Source: NAK19 sp034434515
GTDB lineage: Bacteria; Chloroflexota; Anaerolineae; Anaerolineales; UBA4823
Assembly: GCA_034434515.1 (NCBI GenBank)
Contig: DAOTZA010000097.1
Span: forward strand, 23,970-87,969
DNA: 64,000 nucleotides
Direction of reading: 5' to 3'
Part shown: piece by piece, positions 33,388 to 41,856 of the stretch
How positions within the stretch are numbered: position 1 is the stretch's first letter
How the letters are laid out: every line of letters starts with the position of its first letter
The notes under the pieces: model-generated
What the model was told of the DNA's origin: nothing
Seen by the model: the letters and a program-made list of their open reading frames with translations, nothing else
Database searches by the model: none
Made by a program: the position numbers and the translations under genes

Positions 33388-34533
33388 TTAGGTAACATCC
33401 CAAGGGGCGATTTCACGGTCTGGAGCAGACCGAAGCGAATCCCGAATCGGCTCGGCCAAATCCGGAAGGCAGTCGCCAACCGCAGCCAGCAAGCCAAAGC
33501 AACCAGTAATCATCATATCCCCAAAGGGCGCAGCAAAATAGGGGCGTAATCTGGAGGACTTCATCATCTTGCGCCGAGGACCGGTAACCGCCACACCAAA
33601 ATCGCCTTGATTCAAATCGATGGGCCCCTCGTTGTAGACCAGAGCGCCATGTCCCATGTCGTCAAAGACCTCGGCATGGCGTAAACTTCCCTCAGCCAGG
33701 CGAACCAGTAGGGTTTCCAGCTTAGCCAGGTCGAGCAAACCGGTATGATGCTCAAACAAGCCCTCAATGCCTTGCTCGCCGAGGCGGAATGCCAGCGTGT
33801 GAAAATTCCCCACATTGGCTACGATCAAGGGTTTGCGGCTGGCAACGATGGGATCAAACAATGCCCCCAAGACGGCGGCCGGGGCAGTATCCATCACTAC
33901 CAGGGGGGCATCCAGCCCTTTGGCAGATGCTGCTACGGACTGGAGGCGGGTCATGATAGCGGGGATTTGATCGGTGAGGTAAGCAAAAGCGCTCAGGCGG
34001 TTTGCGGCGCGCAGCCGTTGGTCAAGGTAATCGAAGCGAAACTGGCGGTCGGAAACATCTGGCGGCGCATCGCCGTGATCGAACACCGCCACGGCAACTG
34101 CGCTGAGATCGCTTAAGTCAACCCCAAACAGGCGAAAGGCAGCCGCAATGGTTTGGAAATCAAAGTCTTTCAGTTCAATGCGCTTTACTGCGGCCGGCAA
34201 AGACTGGAGTTCATCCTCTGAGACAAGCTGGATGCCCATTTGCTTTACGGCTTCGAGGTCGTCATTGAAGGAACGCGCTGCGGTCGGGGTGGCATACACC
34301 GCAAAGCCGGCCCGCAAATGGTCTTCGACCGCCCAGTGTGAAGGGCCACCGCCCATCATCACACCATAAAGGGCAATCGCATCGCCGCCCTGCGTACAGA
34401 GCTGCACCTTTCGCCGCACCATCATGGTTGGCGAGGGCAAGATCAGCTTATACCCATTTTCGATATCCAGACGGGAATCGTAGAGGAAAATGTCTTGTGT
34501 ACCAGTGCCAATATCTACCGTTAAGACTCTCAT
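33388..34533 (-). CDS. DUF1786 family protein (actin/ASKHA-like fold)
   Basis: A 381-residue protein starting VLTVDIGTGTQDIFLYD, the phosphate-1-type motif that opens DUF1786 proteins. Other conserved pieces are YGVMMGGGPSHWAVEDHL, VFDHGDAPPD and VANVGNFHTLAFRL. The fold suggests ATP binding, but the function is not established. It is transcribed alone, divergently from the methylmalonyl-CoA mutase gene. Confidence 0.8.
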   Translation of the reverse strand: MRVLTVDIGTGTQDIFLYDSRLDIENGYKLILPSPTMMVRRKVQLCTQGGDAIALYGVMMGGGPSHWAVEDHLRAGFAVYATPTAARSFNDDLEAVKQMGIQLVSEDELQSLPAAVKRIELKDFDFQTIAAAFRLFGVDLSDLSAVAVAVFDHGDAPPDVSDRQFRFDYLDQRLRAANRLSAFAYLTDQIPAIMTRLQSVAASAKGLDAPLVVMDTAPAAVLGALFDPIVASRKPLIVANVGNFHTLAFRLGEQGIEGLFEHHTGLLDLAKLETLLVRLAEGSLRHAEVFDDMGHGALVYNEGPIDLNQGDFGVAVTGPRRKMMKSSRLRPYFAAPFGDMMITGCFGLLAAVGDCLPDLAEPIRDSLRSAPDREIAPWDVT

Positions 34534-34689
34534 AGCTCCCTCGTTTGCTAATAAAAGATGTCGTGAAGATGGATTTCGAGAAGCTCACTCTTGCCTGATT
34601 ATACCCCGCAAGATCATTGCGTTTCGAGATGGGTTGCGGGTGAATGATTACTTTTCAGGTATACTAAAGGAAACTCACTTGAACTGAGG

Positions 34690-36351
34690 TTGATCATGAG
34701 CAGACTGGATGATGAACTACGGCGTTGGGAGGAAAACACCCTCCAGCCGACCTTAAGCCGTTTTCCGGAGCGCAAGCAGGAGTTTGTCACTTCCTCTGGC
34801 ATCCCGATGCCCCGTTTTCTTTTGCCAGAGTGTGGAGAGGCAGAATATCTCGAAAAACTAGGCTTTCCCGGTGAAGTGCCCTTCACGCGGGGCATTCAGC
34901 CCACCATGTATCGCGGCCGTTTCTGGACGATGCGCCAGTATGCCGGCTACGCTACCGCCGAAGAATCGAATCGGCGCTACCGCTATTTGCTTGAACAAGG
35001 TCAAACCGGCTTGTCGGTTGCTTTTGACCTGCCCACCCAGATTGGCTACGATGCCGATGACCCGATTGCTAGCGGTGAAGTGGGCAAGGTAGGGGTCTCG
35101 ATCTCCTCCTTGCAGGATATGGAAACCCTGTTTCGCGAGATTCCTCTCGACAAGGTCTCGACCAGCATGACCATCAACGCCCCGGCGGCTATCCTGCTGG
35201 CGATGTACCTTGCCGTTGCCAAAAAACAGGGTGTGGAAATCCGCCAACTGCGCGGCACGATCCAAAACGATATTCTCAAAGAATACGTGGCGCGTGGGAC
35301 ATATATCTTTCCGCCCAAGCCATCGATGCGGTTGATCACCGATATTTTCCGCTATTGTCACCACGAAGTGCCTCATTGGAATACGATCAGCATCTCCGGT
35401 TATCACATTCGCGAAGCCGGCTCAACCGCCGTTCAAGAAGTGGCTTTTACCCTTGCTCATGCCATTGCCTATATTGAATCCGCAATCCAGGCTGGGCTGA
35501 ACGTGGATGAGTTTGCGGATCAAATTTCGTTCTTTTTCTGTGTCCATAACAACTTTCTGGAAGAGATCGCCAAATTTCGCGCTGCGCGGCGCTTGTATGC
35601 CAGGATCATGCGTGAACGATTTAAGGCACAAAACCCCCGCTCGTGGATGCTGCGCTTTCATTCTCAGACCGGCGGTTCGACCCTGACTGCCCAACAGCCC
35701 CAAAACAACATTGTGCGTACGACCATTCAAGCGCTGGCGGCTGTCCTGGGTGGCACGCAATCTCTGCACACCAACAGCATGGACGAAGCGCTCTGGTTGC
35801 CAACGGAATCCTCGGTGCGCGTTGCCCTGCGCACCCAGCAGATCATCGCCTATGAGTCCGGCGTTGCCGATACGATTGACCCGCTAGCCGGTTCATGCCT
35901 GATTGAGTATTTGACCGATGAGATCGAACAGCGTGCCCAGGTCTATCTCGATCGCATTGATGCTTTGGGGGGAGCGCTGGCAGCCATCGAACAGGGGTTT
36001 ATCCAGAACGAAATTCAGAACGCCGCCTACCAGACCCAAATGGCCATCGAACGCGGCGAACAAATCGTGGTTGGCGTGAACAGATTTCAAATTGACGAAA
36101 AGCTCGAATTAGAACGCCTGAAAGTCGATCCAGCCATTGAAATGGCTCAACGCCAGCGTCTGGCAGAGCTGCGCGCCAGACGAGACAATCTTCGCGTTCA
36201 GGAATTGTTAGCCCAATTGGAAACTGCCGCTCGAGGAGAGGCAGCCCTCATGCCCCTCTTCATCGAGTGCGTTGAGAACGATATCACCCTTGGCGAGATT
36301 TGTAACACCCTGCGCCGCGTGTGGGGTGAATACCAACCACCGCAGTTTTAG
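34690..36351 (+). CDS. Methylmalonyl-CoA mutase large subunit (catalytic, lacks B12 domain)
   Basis: A 553-residue acyl-CoA mutase catalytic chain (PFTRGIQPTMYRGRFWTMRQYAGYATAEESN; SVAFDLPTQIGYDADDP; SFFFCVHNNFLEEIAKFRAARRLYARIM; HSQTGGSTLTAQQPQNNIVRT). The Tyr in RQYAG and the Arg in PSMRLI are the residues that favour methylmalonyl-CoA over isobutyryl-CoA, as I recall the family. It needs a separate small B12-binding subunit, which is not in the window. The epimerase gene follows 9 bases later. Together they interconvert propionate-derived methylmalonyl-CoA and succinyl-CoA. Confidence 0.9.
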   Translation: MIMSRLDDELRRWEENTLQPTLSRFPERKQEFVTSSGIPMPRFLLPECGEAEYLEKLGFPGEVPFTRGIQPTMYRGRFWTMRQYAGYATAEESNRRYRYLLEQGQTGLSVAFDLPTQIGYDADDPIASGEVGKVGVSISSLQDMETLFREIPLDKVSTSMTINAPAAILLAMYLAVAKKQGVEIRQLRGTIQNDILKEYVARGTYIFPPKPSMRLITDIFRYCHHEVPHWNTISISGYHIREAGSTAVQEVAFTLAHAIAYIESAIQAGLNVDEFADQISFFFCVHNNFLEEIAKFRAARRLYARIMRERFKAQNPRSWMLRFHSQTGGSTLTAQQPQNNIVRTTIQALAAVLGGTQSLHTNSMDEALWLPTESSVRVALRTQQIIAYESGVADTIDPLAGSCLIEYLTDEIEQRAQVYLDRIDALGGALAAIEQGFIQNEIQNAAYQTQMAIERGEQIVVGVNRFQIDEKLELERLKVDPAIEMAQRQRLAELRARRDNLRVQELLAQLETAARGEAALMPLFIECVENDITLGEICNTLRRVWGEYQPPQF

Positions 36352-36360
36352 GAGAGTCTG

Positions 36361-36780
36361 ATGCCCACCATTCGCAAAATCAACCATCTAGCCGTTGTAG
36401 TCTCAGATATGGAAGCAGCCCTTGCCTTCTGGAGAGACGCCCTAGGCATTCCCTTGGCTGAAGTGCGGGATGTTCCAACCGAAGCGGCTCAAGTTGCTTT
36501 CTTGCCGCTCGCCGATTCAGAGATCGAGTTGGTGCTTCCTACCCGCGAGGACAGCGGTTTGGCAAAGTATCTTGCCAAACGCGGCCCGGGGATGCACCAC
36601 CTTTGCCTCGAAGTCGACGATCTAGTGGGGATGCTGCGCCAGCTAAAGGAAAGAGGCATTCGCTTGATCAACGAAGAACCCCGCAGCAGCGCAGATGGCA
36701 AAACATATGCCTTTATCCACCCCGAAAGCACCCATGGGGTGCTGGTCGAACTGTATGAAATACCCCCTGCCCCTAAGTAA
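36361..36780 (+). CDS. mce: Methylmalonyl-CoA epimerase (VOC family)
   Basis: A 139-residue vicinal-oxygen-chelate protein. Metal-ligand positions are visible: H8 in KINHLAVVVSDM, H80 in PGMHHLCLEVDD, and E132 near VLVELYE. The stretch PLAEVRDVPTEAAQVAFLPL is typical of methylmalonyl-CoA epimerases. It sits 9 bases behind the mutase gene in one operon, which supports the assignment over other glyoxalase-like functions. Confidence 0.9.
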   Translation: MPTIRKINHLAVVVSDMEAALAFWRDALGIPLAEVRDVPTEAAQVAFLPLADSEIELVLPTREDSGLAKYLAKRGPGMHHLCLEVDDLVGMLRQLKERGIRLINEEPRSSADGKTYAFIHPESTHGVLVELYEIPPAPK

Positions 36781-36791
36781 TCTGGTGACCT

Positions 36792-37235
36792 TTGAAAGCG
36801 AAACGTTTCATGTACCTGTTTTCAGCATTGCTTGCCATCCTCGGCGGGGTTGCCTACCATCACTTTGTCAAACGCATCCCTGCCACCATCCATCCTATTG
36901 TCTCGATTGTTGGCATCTATGTTTGGGTGCTCCTGCTCAGTAGCGCCTTTTTAGCCCTGTTTCCACCGCTTGAAGGCTATCGCTTTCACTTTCGACAGCT
37001 CAGTTGGGTGCAATTCGGCGTCGCAGTATCGGTTTTTCTGCTTGAGTTAGGGTTTGTCTTGATGTACCGCGCTGGCTGGAACTTAAGCAGCGGCAATTTG
37101 GTTACCGGTGTTTTCATTAACATTATCCTGGTCGGGTTGGGCTTGTTGTTACTGCGCGAGAAAGTGAACCTGATCAACGTCATTGGCATTGCTCTTTCGA
37201 TCATCGGCGTGGCGATGATCAGTTATCGCCCCTGA
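36792..37235 (+). CDS. Small EamA/DMT-like membrane protein
   Basis: A 147-residue protein with four helices, about half of a drug/metabolite transporter. The ending LVGLGLLLLREKVNLINVIGIALSIIGVAMISY matches the last two helices of EamA proteins. It probably works as a dimer. It begins 11 bases after the epimerase stop, so it may be co-transcribed, though no link in function is evident. Confidence 0.65.
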   Translation: MKAKRFMYLFSALLAILGGVAYHHFVKRIPATIHPIVSIVGIYVWVLLLSSAFLALFPPLEGYRFHFRQLSWVQFGVAVSVFLLELGFVLMYRAGWNLSSGNLVTGVFINIILVGLGLLLLREKVNLINVIGIALSIIGVAMISYRP

Positions 37236-37265
37236 AAGAGATTTTGATCTCCCAGAGGAGAAGGG

Positions 37266-37331
37266 ATGGCAGATTTTTTCAATTGGAATGTGGAACGCTT
37301 TCAGGACTTATCCCGTTCAACGACAGGTTGA
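37266..37331 (+). CDS. Possible 21-residue small protein or leader peptide
   Basis: MADFFNWNVERFQDLSRSTTG is preceded by a strong ribosome site (GAGGAGAAGGG) and ends 9 bases before the next gene, which has its own GAGGAGG. It is too short to recognise and could be chance, but the good translation start is notable. Confidence 0.3.
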   Translation: MADFFNWNVERFQDLSRSTTG

Positions 37332-37340
37332 GGAGGTCAG

Positions 37341-38228
37341 ATGCGAACTGAACAAGTCTGGCATCGGGAAATGCGCTCTTTCCCTTTCCATGGCTGGTTA
37401 GGACTTGTCCTGACCCTGGTGTTCTGGATGTTGAACTGGGGCTTAAGCGGCATCCGCACGCACTACCTGTTTTTTGGCTTGTGGTTGGGTTTTTGCCTGA
37501 CGGTGGATGGGCTCACCTGGTGGCTGCGCGGCAGCTCGATGCTGCAGCGCAGTTGGCGGCGCTTCCTTGCCCTGTTTCTGCTCTCGGCGCCGGTGTGGTG
37601 GTTGTTTGAATTCTTTAACGAGCGACTGCAAAACTGGCATTACCTTGGCACCGAAACCTTCACCGCTCCGATTTTTCGTTTGTGGGCAACGCTTAATTTC
37701 ACCACGGTCATCCCGGCTGTATTTTGTGCTTCCGAGCTGGCAGCCGGCTTTCGGTGGATTCAACGCTTGCGGCGCGGGCCAGTCATCCGCCCTACCCGCT
37801 TTACCACTCTGGCTTTCTTCTTTGCCGGCTGGATCATGCTGGCGTTGCTCTTGATCTGGCCGCGCTGGTTCTTCCCCTTTGTATGGATTTCGGTGTACTT
37901 TATTTTGGAGCCAATCAACGTCTGGCTTGGCAGTCGCAACCTGGCACAGTGGACGGCAAAAGGCGATTGGCGGCCGGTGGTCTCTTTATGGATAGGGGTG
38001 TTGATTTGCGGCTTCTTTTGGGAATTGTGGAATTATTATTCCTACCCAAAGTGGATTTACACCATTTCCTACGCCGATTGGTTGCGGATCTTCGAAATGC
38101 CCTTGCTGGGATATGGCGGCTATTTGCCGTTTGCCCTGGAGCTCTATGCTATGACTCATCTATTGGTCGGTTTGGCAGGCAAAAAAGACCTCCATTTTGT
38201 GGCGATCGAACCCACATCGCCAGCCTGA
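37341..38228 (+). CDS. Multi-helix membrane protein of unknown function
   Basis: A 295-residue protein with seven or eight hydrophobic helices, unusually rich in Trp and Phe (WWLFEFFNERLQNWHY, FFWELWNYYSYPKWIY). The two E/N-rich motifs at the membrane edge resemble each other, hinting at an internal repeat. I do not recognise a characterised family. GAGGAGG precedes the ATG by 5 bases. Confidence 0.65.
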   Translation: MRTEQVWHREMRSFPFHGWLGLVLTLVFWMLNWGLSGIRTHYLFFGLWLGFCLTVDGLTWWLRGSSMLQRSWRRFLALFLLSAPVWWLFEFFNERLQNWHYLGTETFTAPIFRLWATLNFTTVIPAVFCASELAAGFRWIQRLRRGPVIRPTRFTTLAFFFAGWIMLALLLIWPRWFFPFVWISVYFILEPINVWLGSRNLAQWTAKGDWRPVVSLWIGVLICGFFWELWNYYSYPKWIYTISYADWLRIFEMPLLGYGGYLPFALELYAMTHLLVGLAGKKDLHFVAIEPTSPA

Positions 38229-38239
38229 GAAAGGGGCGA

Positions 38240-38303
38240 ACCAGGACAACATTGTACGAACAAGATTGCTTGCTTGAGGTCGGTTTTCTTGCCTTGTCCT
38301 GGT
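38240..38303. terminator. Inverted repeat between convergent genes
   Basis: ACCAGGACAA and TTGTCCTGGT form a perfect 10-bp stem with a 44-base loop, lying between two convergent genes. It could serve transcription ending from both sides, but there is no strong T-run and the loop is long. Confidence 0.3.
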
Positions 38304-38311
38304 CACAACCC

Positions 38312-40276
38312 TCAATCGATAAAGGGTGCAATACCGGTAAACAGAATTGCCAGTCCAAATTGCAATAAGAACAAGACTGCCAGCACGTAAGCAATCGAGG
38401 TTAATAGGGGATTCTCCGATTGGCGCGGCAATTCCTGACTTTCGGCGAGCAGGCGCAAGGCTCTGGCCGTTTGTCTGGCAAGCGTCCCAACGCGCTGGGA
38501 GCTTCCCCCCACCCAGTACCAATGGCTTTGCGAGTCGGGGATGACGATCCGTTGTCCCGCAAAGGTTTGCCACAAACCTTGTCCGTTTGTCGGAGAGGTT
38601 TCCAGAGCCTGAGTAGAAAACACCAGCGCTTTTGCCTGTTTCCATTGTGTCTCTGAAGGTTGCTCGTCCTCTTCCAGCCAGAAAATCGGCAAAAGGGGTG
38701 CTTCTTTGCGCAGGCTGTCGGCCAGTTCTTTGGCGAGCTGGCTTTCTTTGGCTAACCGAATGATGACCGGATAATCGGCTTGGCGGGCTGCCAGAGAAGC
38801 GGCTGCCAGACGCTGATCGCGGCGTAAAGCGAGGATATGGTAAATCAGCACCACCAGGAAGATGAGCGTCAGACGCAAGTGCAGCAGGCTATCCAGGGCG
38901 AGGTTCTCGGTGGGAGTTCCCAAAAAGGCGCGCAGGATTTCAAAGAAAAAGCTCCCCGTGGCAAACATTGTCCCCACCACGCCGACGAAAATCCATGCAT
39001 ACAACATCGCTTTGCGCACCAGCGAGCGCCGCGCATGATCTCCTGCTTCTCTTGCTTGAGCCGCTTCCTGCTGAAGGGGACGCCAGTAGTGTAACCAGAC
39101 AGGAATGGCGATTGCCAGGGTTGCAAGCGAAGCGCTGAGTTCCCCTCTGCCACGCTCAACAAAGTAGGTGCTGTTTCCCAAAACCAGATTGATTAGAAAA
39201 TCGAGCAGGCGGCTGCTGCCCAGCAGGATTGCCAGCAAAGCTGCGCTTGCTACAATCGTGGCATGGAAACGTTCTAGAGCGTTTTGCAGGAGAGGCATTT
39301 CGCGCAGGCGCACAGCTTCCTGCCGTTGCCTGCCATACCACCCCCAAACGACGCTAATCGGGACCCCAACCGCAATCGCCGGGCGCAAGAAATGCAGACT
39401 CTGAGCAAGGCTCAGGCTCTCGCCAAACACGAGGCGCAAAATCAGGTCGCCAATCTTGCCAAGCTGGTATAGCGTCAGAAACATCCCTATCCAGGTCACT
39501 ATATAGAGAAAGGCAAGTCGCAACCATGAAAACGCTTCGGCGCTTTCTGTCAACGAGTGATCGATCAGACGTTGGGTGGCGAGCCAGATGGGGAGTCCAA
39601 CGGCTAAGAGCGCCAGCCCATTGGCGAGCTGGGTGGCAGCCGGCGCTCCCAGCCCTTGTGGAGAGAGCAAGAGATAAGCCACAAGCTGGCGCACCCCCAG
39701 CACGGTCAAAGCCAGGGAATAGCCCAGCCAGAGGTAACGATACAAGCGGCGCGCATCGGCGTAATTCTCGCTCAGCCACTCTTTCTCCTGTTCGGAGAGC
39801 GCGGCGCAAATTTCGCCACTCCAGTTTTCTCGATTACGGCGAAACAAATAGGCTGCCAGGAGCAGGTTCACACCCACCGCCACCGCGTTATCAGCCAGAG
39901 TTTGTCCGCTACCCAATAGGGCTTGGCTGCTATCGATGCCAAAGGCCTGGGTGAGACTGCGGCTTAGAAAGGCAAGCGCGTTTTGTGCAGCCGGCAACAA
40001 GGTTGCTACCAGGGCAACATAGAAGAAGACCGCTCGGATGCGTGAACCTGCTTCATCGGCGTTTTCAGCCGCCATGCGCTGTACCATCTGCCAGTGCACC
40101 CAAAAGACCGGTAAACCAACCAGGATGAACGCTAAAGGTGCAGCCAATCGATCGGCTGTAGCTCCCAATACGGCGGGAGAAAAGACGGTGCGCATCAAGC
40201 CGATCAATCCCCAGATAACCGTCTCAAGGCTGACCAGCGTCACTGCATAAAAGTAAAGTCGCCGGATGATCTGCAT
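38312..40276 (-). CDS. DUF5671-like repeat membrane protein
   Basis: A 654-residue protein from the ATG at 40276 (GAGGAGG upstream). It is built of about four repeats of a four-helix unit, each opening with a pattern like IRRLYFYAVTLVSLE (also ARRLYRYLWLGYSLALTVLG and WLRLAFLYIVTWIGMFL), followed by a soluble region of about 130 residues and one last helix. The unit matches DUF5671, common in Chloroflexota; function unknown. It overlaps the regulatory spacing of the gene before it by 12 bases and is co-transcribed with it. Confidence 0.7.
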   Translation of the reverse strand: MQIIRRLYFYAVTLVSLETVIWGLIGLMRTVFSPAVLGATADRLAAPLAFILVGLPVFWVHWQMVQRMAAENADEAGSRIRAVFFYVALVATLLPAAQNALAFLSRSLTQAFGIDSSQALLGSGQTLADNAVAVGVNLLLAAYLFRRNRENWSGEICAALSEQEKEWLSENYADARRLYRYLWLGYSLALTVLGVRQLVAYLLLSPQGLGAPAATQLANGLALLAVGLPIWLATQRLIDHSLTESAEAFSWLRLAFLYIVTWIGMFLTLYQLGKIGDLILRLVFGESLSLAQSLHFLRPAIAVGVPISVVWGWYGRQRQEAVRLREMPLLQNALERFHATIVASAALLAILLGSSRLLDFLINLVLGNSTYFVERGRGELSASLATLAIAIPVWLHYWRPLQQEAAQAREAGDHARRSLVRKAMLYAWIFVGVVGTMFATGSFFFEILRAFLGTPTENLALDSLLHLRLTLIFLVVLIYHILALRRDQRLAAASLAARQADYPVIIRLAKESQLAKELADSLRKEAPLLPIFWLEEDEQPSETQWKQAKALVFSTQALETSPTNGQGLWQTFAGQRIVIPDSQSHWYWVGGSSQRVGTLARQTARALRLLAESQELPRQSENPLLTSIAYVLAVLFLLQFGLAILFTGIAPFID

Positions 40277-40287
40277 AGCTGGCCTCC

Positions 40288-40812
40288 TCAATCCTGTCCT
40301 GCGGGGACCGGAATTATCGGTTCAGGGGCGGGAACAGACGGGTTGTACCAGTCCCAGTTCCAGTAGGGATAAGGCATATTTTCCAGTTTCCAGCGCCCGT
40401 CTTTATCTCGGCGCAGGGTCGCCTGCCAGTTCTCGGTGAAGGAATTGCCAAATGGATCATTGGCGTTGCGGATTAGGAATAACTCCACTGTGGCGACTTC
40501 TCCCTCAATCACTGCCTTACCCACCTCCAGGCTAACCCCGCGCGGATCGATTTGACGGGTGACAAACGCCTGGCGGAATTGGGTTTCATCGGGCTTGAAT
40601 TCCCCCTCTTTGAGATAACCGTAAGCTCTGGCGTAATCGGATTTCAGCAGGGCAATCACATAGTTGCGCACCACCCCTTCGGGCGAGCTTTCTTCCCCAT
40701 ACTCCAGGGCTTGCTGACGGGTAAAATAGACGACCAGGGAGAGAATGACCAGGAGCAAAATACCGACCAGAATCCAGTTTAGAAAACGATCTGATTTCAC
40801 GTTGTCCTCCAT
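40288..40812 (-). CDS. Single-helix anchored protein with NTF2-like outer domain
   Basis: A 174-residue protein: one helix (WILVGILLLVILSLVVYF) and an exported domain whose pattern (SPEGVVRNYVIALLKSDYARAYGYL ... GEVATVELFLIRN ... WQATLRRDKDGRWKLENMPYPYW) resembles DUF4878/NTF2-like lipoproteins. The tail is rich in Trp, Tyr and Pro. It is the first gene of a pair with the DUF5671-like protein. An in-frame TTG start at 40827 is possible. Confidence 0.6.
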   Translation of the reverse strand: MEDNVKSDRFLNWILVGILLLVILSLVVYFTRQQALEYGEESSPEGVVRNYVIALLKSDYARAYGYLKEGEFKPDETQFRQAFVTRQIDPRGVSLEVGKAVIEGEVATVELFLIRNANDPFGNSFTENWQATLRRDKDGRWKLENMPYPYWNWDWYNPSVPAPEPIIPVPAGQD

Positions 40813-41037
40813 CTCTTTGTGCTTCAATCACTATAACCCGGTTTCGATTGCAAAGCTACGCAGCTCCAGACCAACCTAAGCGTGAAGAATACTTAACAAG
40901 ACGATATTTCCTTCCGATTTGTTCCTGGTAGAAATAGAGACCAGGTTGATAACCGCTTAGGTAGGTCATGGCTGAACAAGCTTAATCGAGTACAATATTC
41001 TCTTGAACACTCTACACTTTCGATAAGGACAAACGCC

Positions 41038-41856
41038 ATGAGCTCTGCGAGAAAAGTGATTCTGGTCATGTCGGATGCGTTGCGCTTTGATACCGCCGTA
41101 GAAGGGATGGGCTTTCTCGGTCACCTGGTTGAGAATAAGCTGGCAACGTTATATAAAATTCACGGGGAACTGCCCAGCATGTCCCGTCCGATGTATGAAA
41201 CCATCCACACCGGCTTGCCGACCATCGAACACGGCGTGGTTTCCAACTACGTCGTTCGTCTTTCAACCAAGCCGCACATCTTTCAGGTTGTTAAGGAGGC
41301 TGGACGGGTCACGGCTGCGGCGGCTTATTATTGGATCTCGGAACTTTACCAGCGGGTTCCGTATGATCCGATCAATGACCGCGAAGTTGACGATCCAGAG
41401 GCGACCATCCAGCACGGGCGGTTCTATATGCGGGATGAGTACCCGGATGAGGAACTGTTCCTCAGCGCAGCCACGCTAGTGCGCAAATTCCAGCCGGATT
41501 ATCTGCTGGTTCACCCCATGGGCATGGATTATAAAGGGGAAACGCACGGCGCCGACTCCGCCCAATATCGCAAACAAGCCATGCGTCAGGATGTGATTCT
41601 CTCGAACCTGATCGGCGAATGGTTGCAAACTGGCTATACCATCCTGGTTACCGGCGATCACGGAATCAACAACGATAAAATACACGGTGGGACGACCGAT
41701 GAAGTGCGCGATGTTCCGTTGTATCTGATCGAGCCAGGTCTGCAAGGCAAAGGCTGGACAGGCGAGACCGTTTCTCACCTGCAGATTGCCCCAACTGTCT
41801 TGAAGATGATGGATCTCCCCATCCCAGGCACAATGCGCGCCCAGCCGTTAGTGTAG
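41038..41856 (+). CDS. Alkaline phosphatase-superfamily phosphodiesterase
   Basis: A 272-residue metal hydrolase of the type I phosphodiesterase / nucleotide pyrophosphatase group. Metal and catalytic residues are visible in MSDALRFD (first Asp), LPSMSRPMYETIHTGLP (nucleophile Ser/Thr region), HPMGMDYKGETHG (Asp, His) and VTGDHGINND (Asp-His pair). No signal peptide is seen, so it is probably cytosolic. Substrate unknown. It overlaps the convergent LonB-like gene by nine bases. Confidence 0.85.
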   Translation: MSSARKVILVMSDALRFDTAVEGMGFLGHLVENKLATLYKIHGELPSMSRPMYETIHTGLPTIEHGVVSNYVVRLSTKPHIFQVVKEAGRVTAAAAYYWISELYQRVPYDPINDREVDDPEATIQHGRFYMRDEYPDEELFLSAATLVRKFQPDYLLVHPMGMDYKGETHGADSAQYRKQAMRQDVILSNLIGEWLQTGYTILVTGDHGINNDKIHGGTTDEVRDVPLYLIEPGLQGKGWTGETVSHLQIAPTVLKMMDLPIPGTMRAQPLV

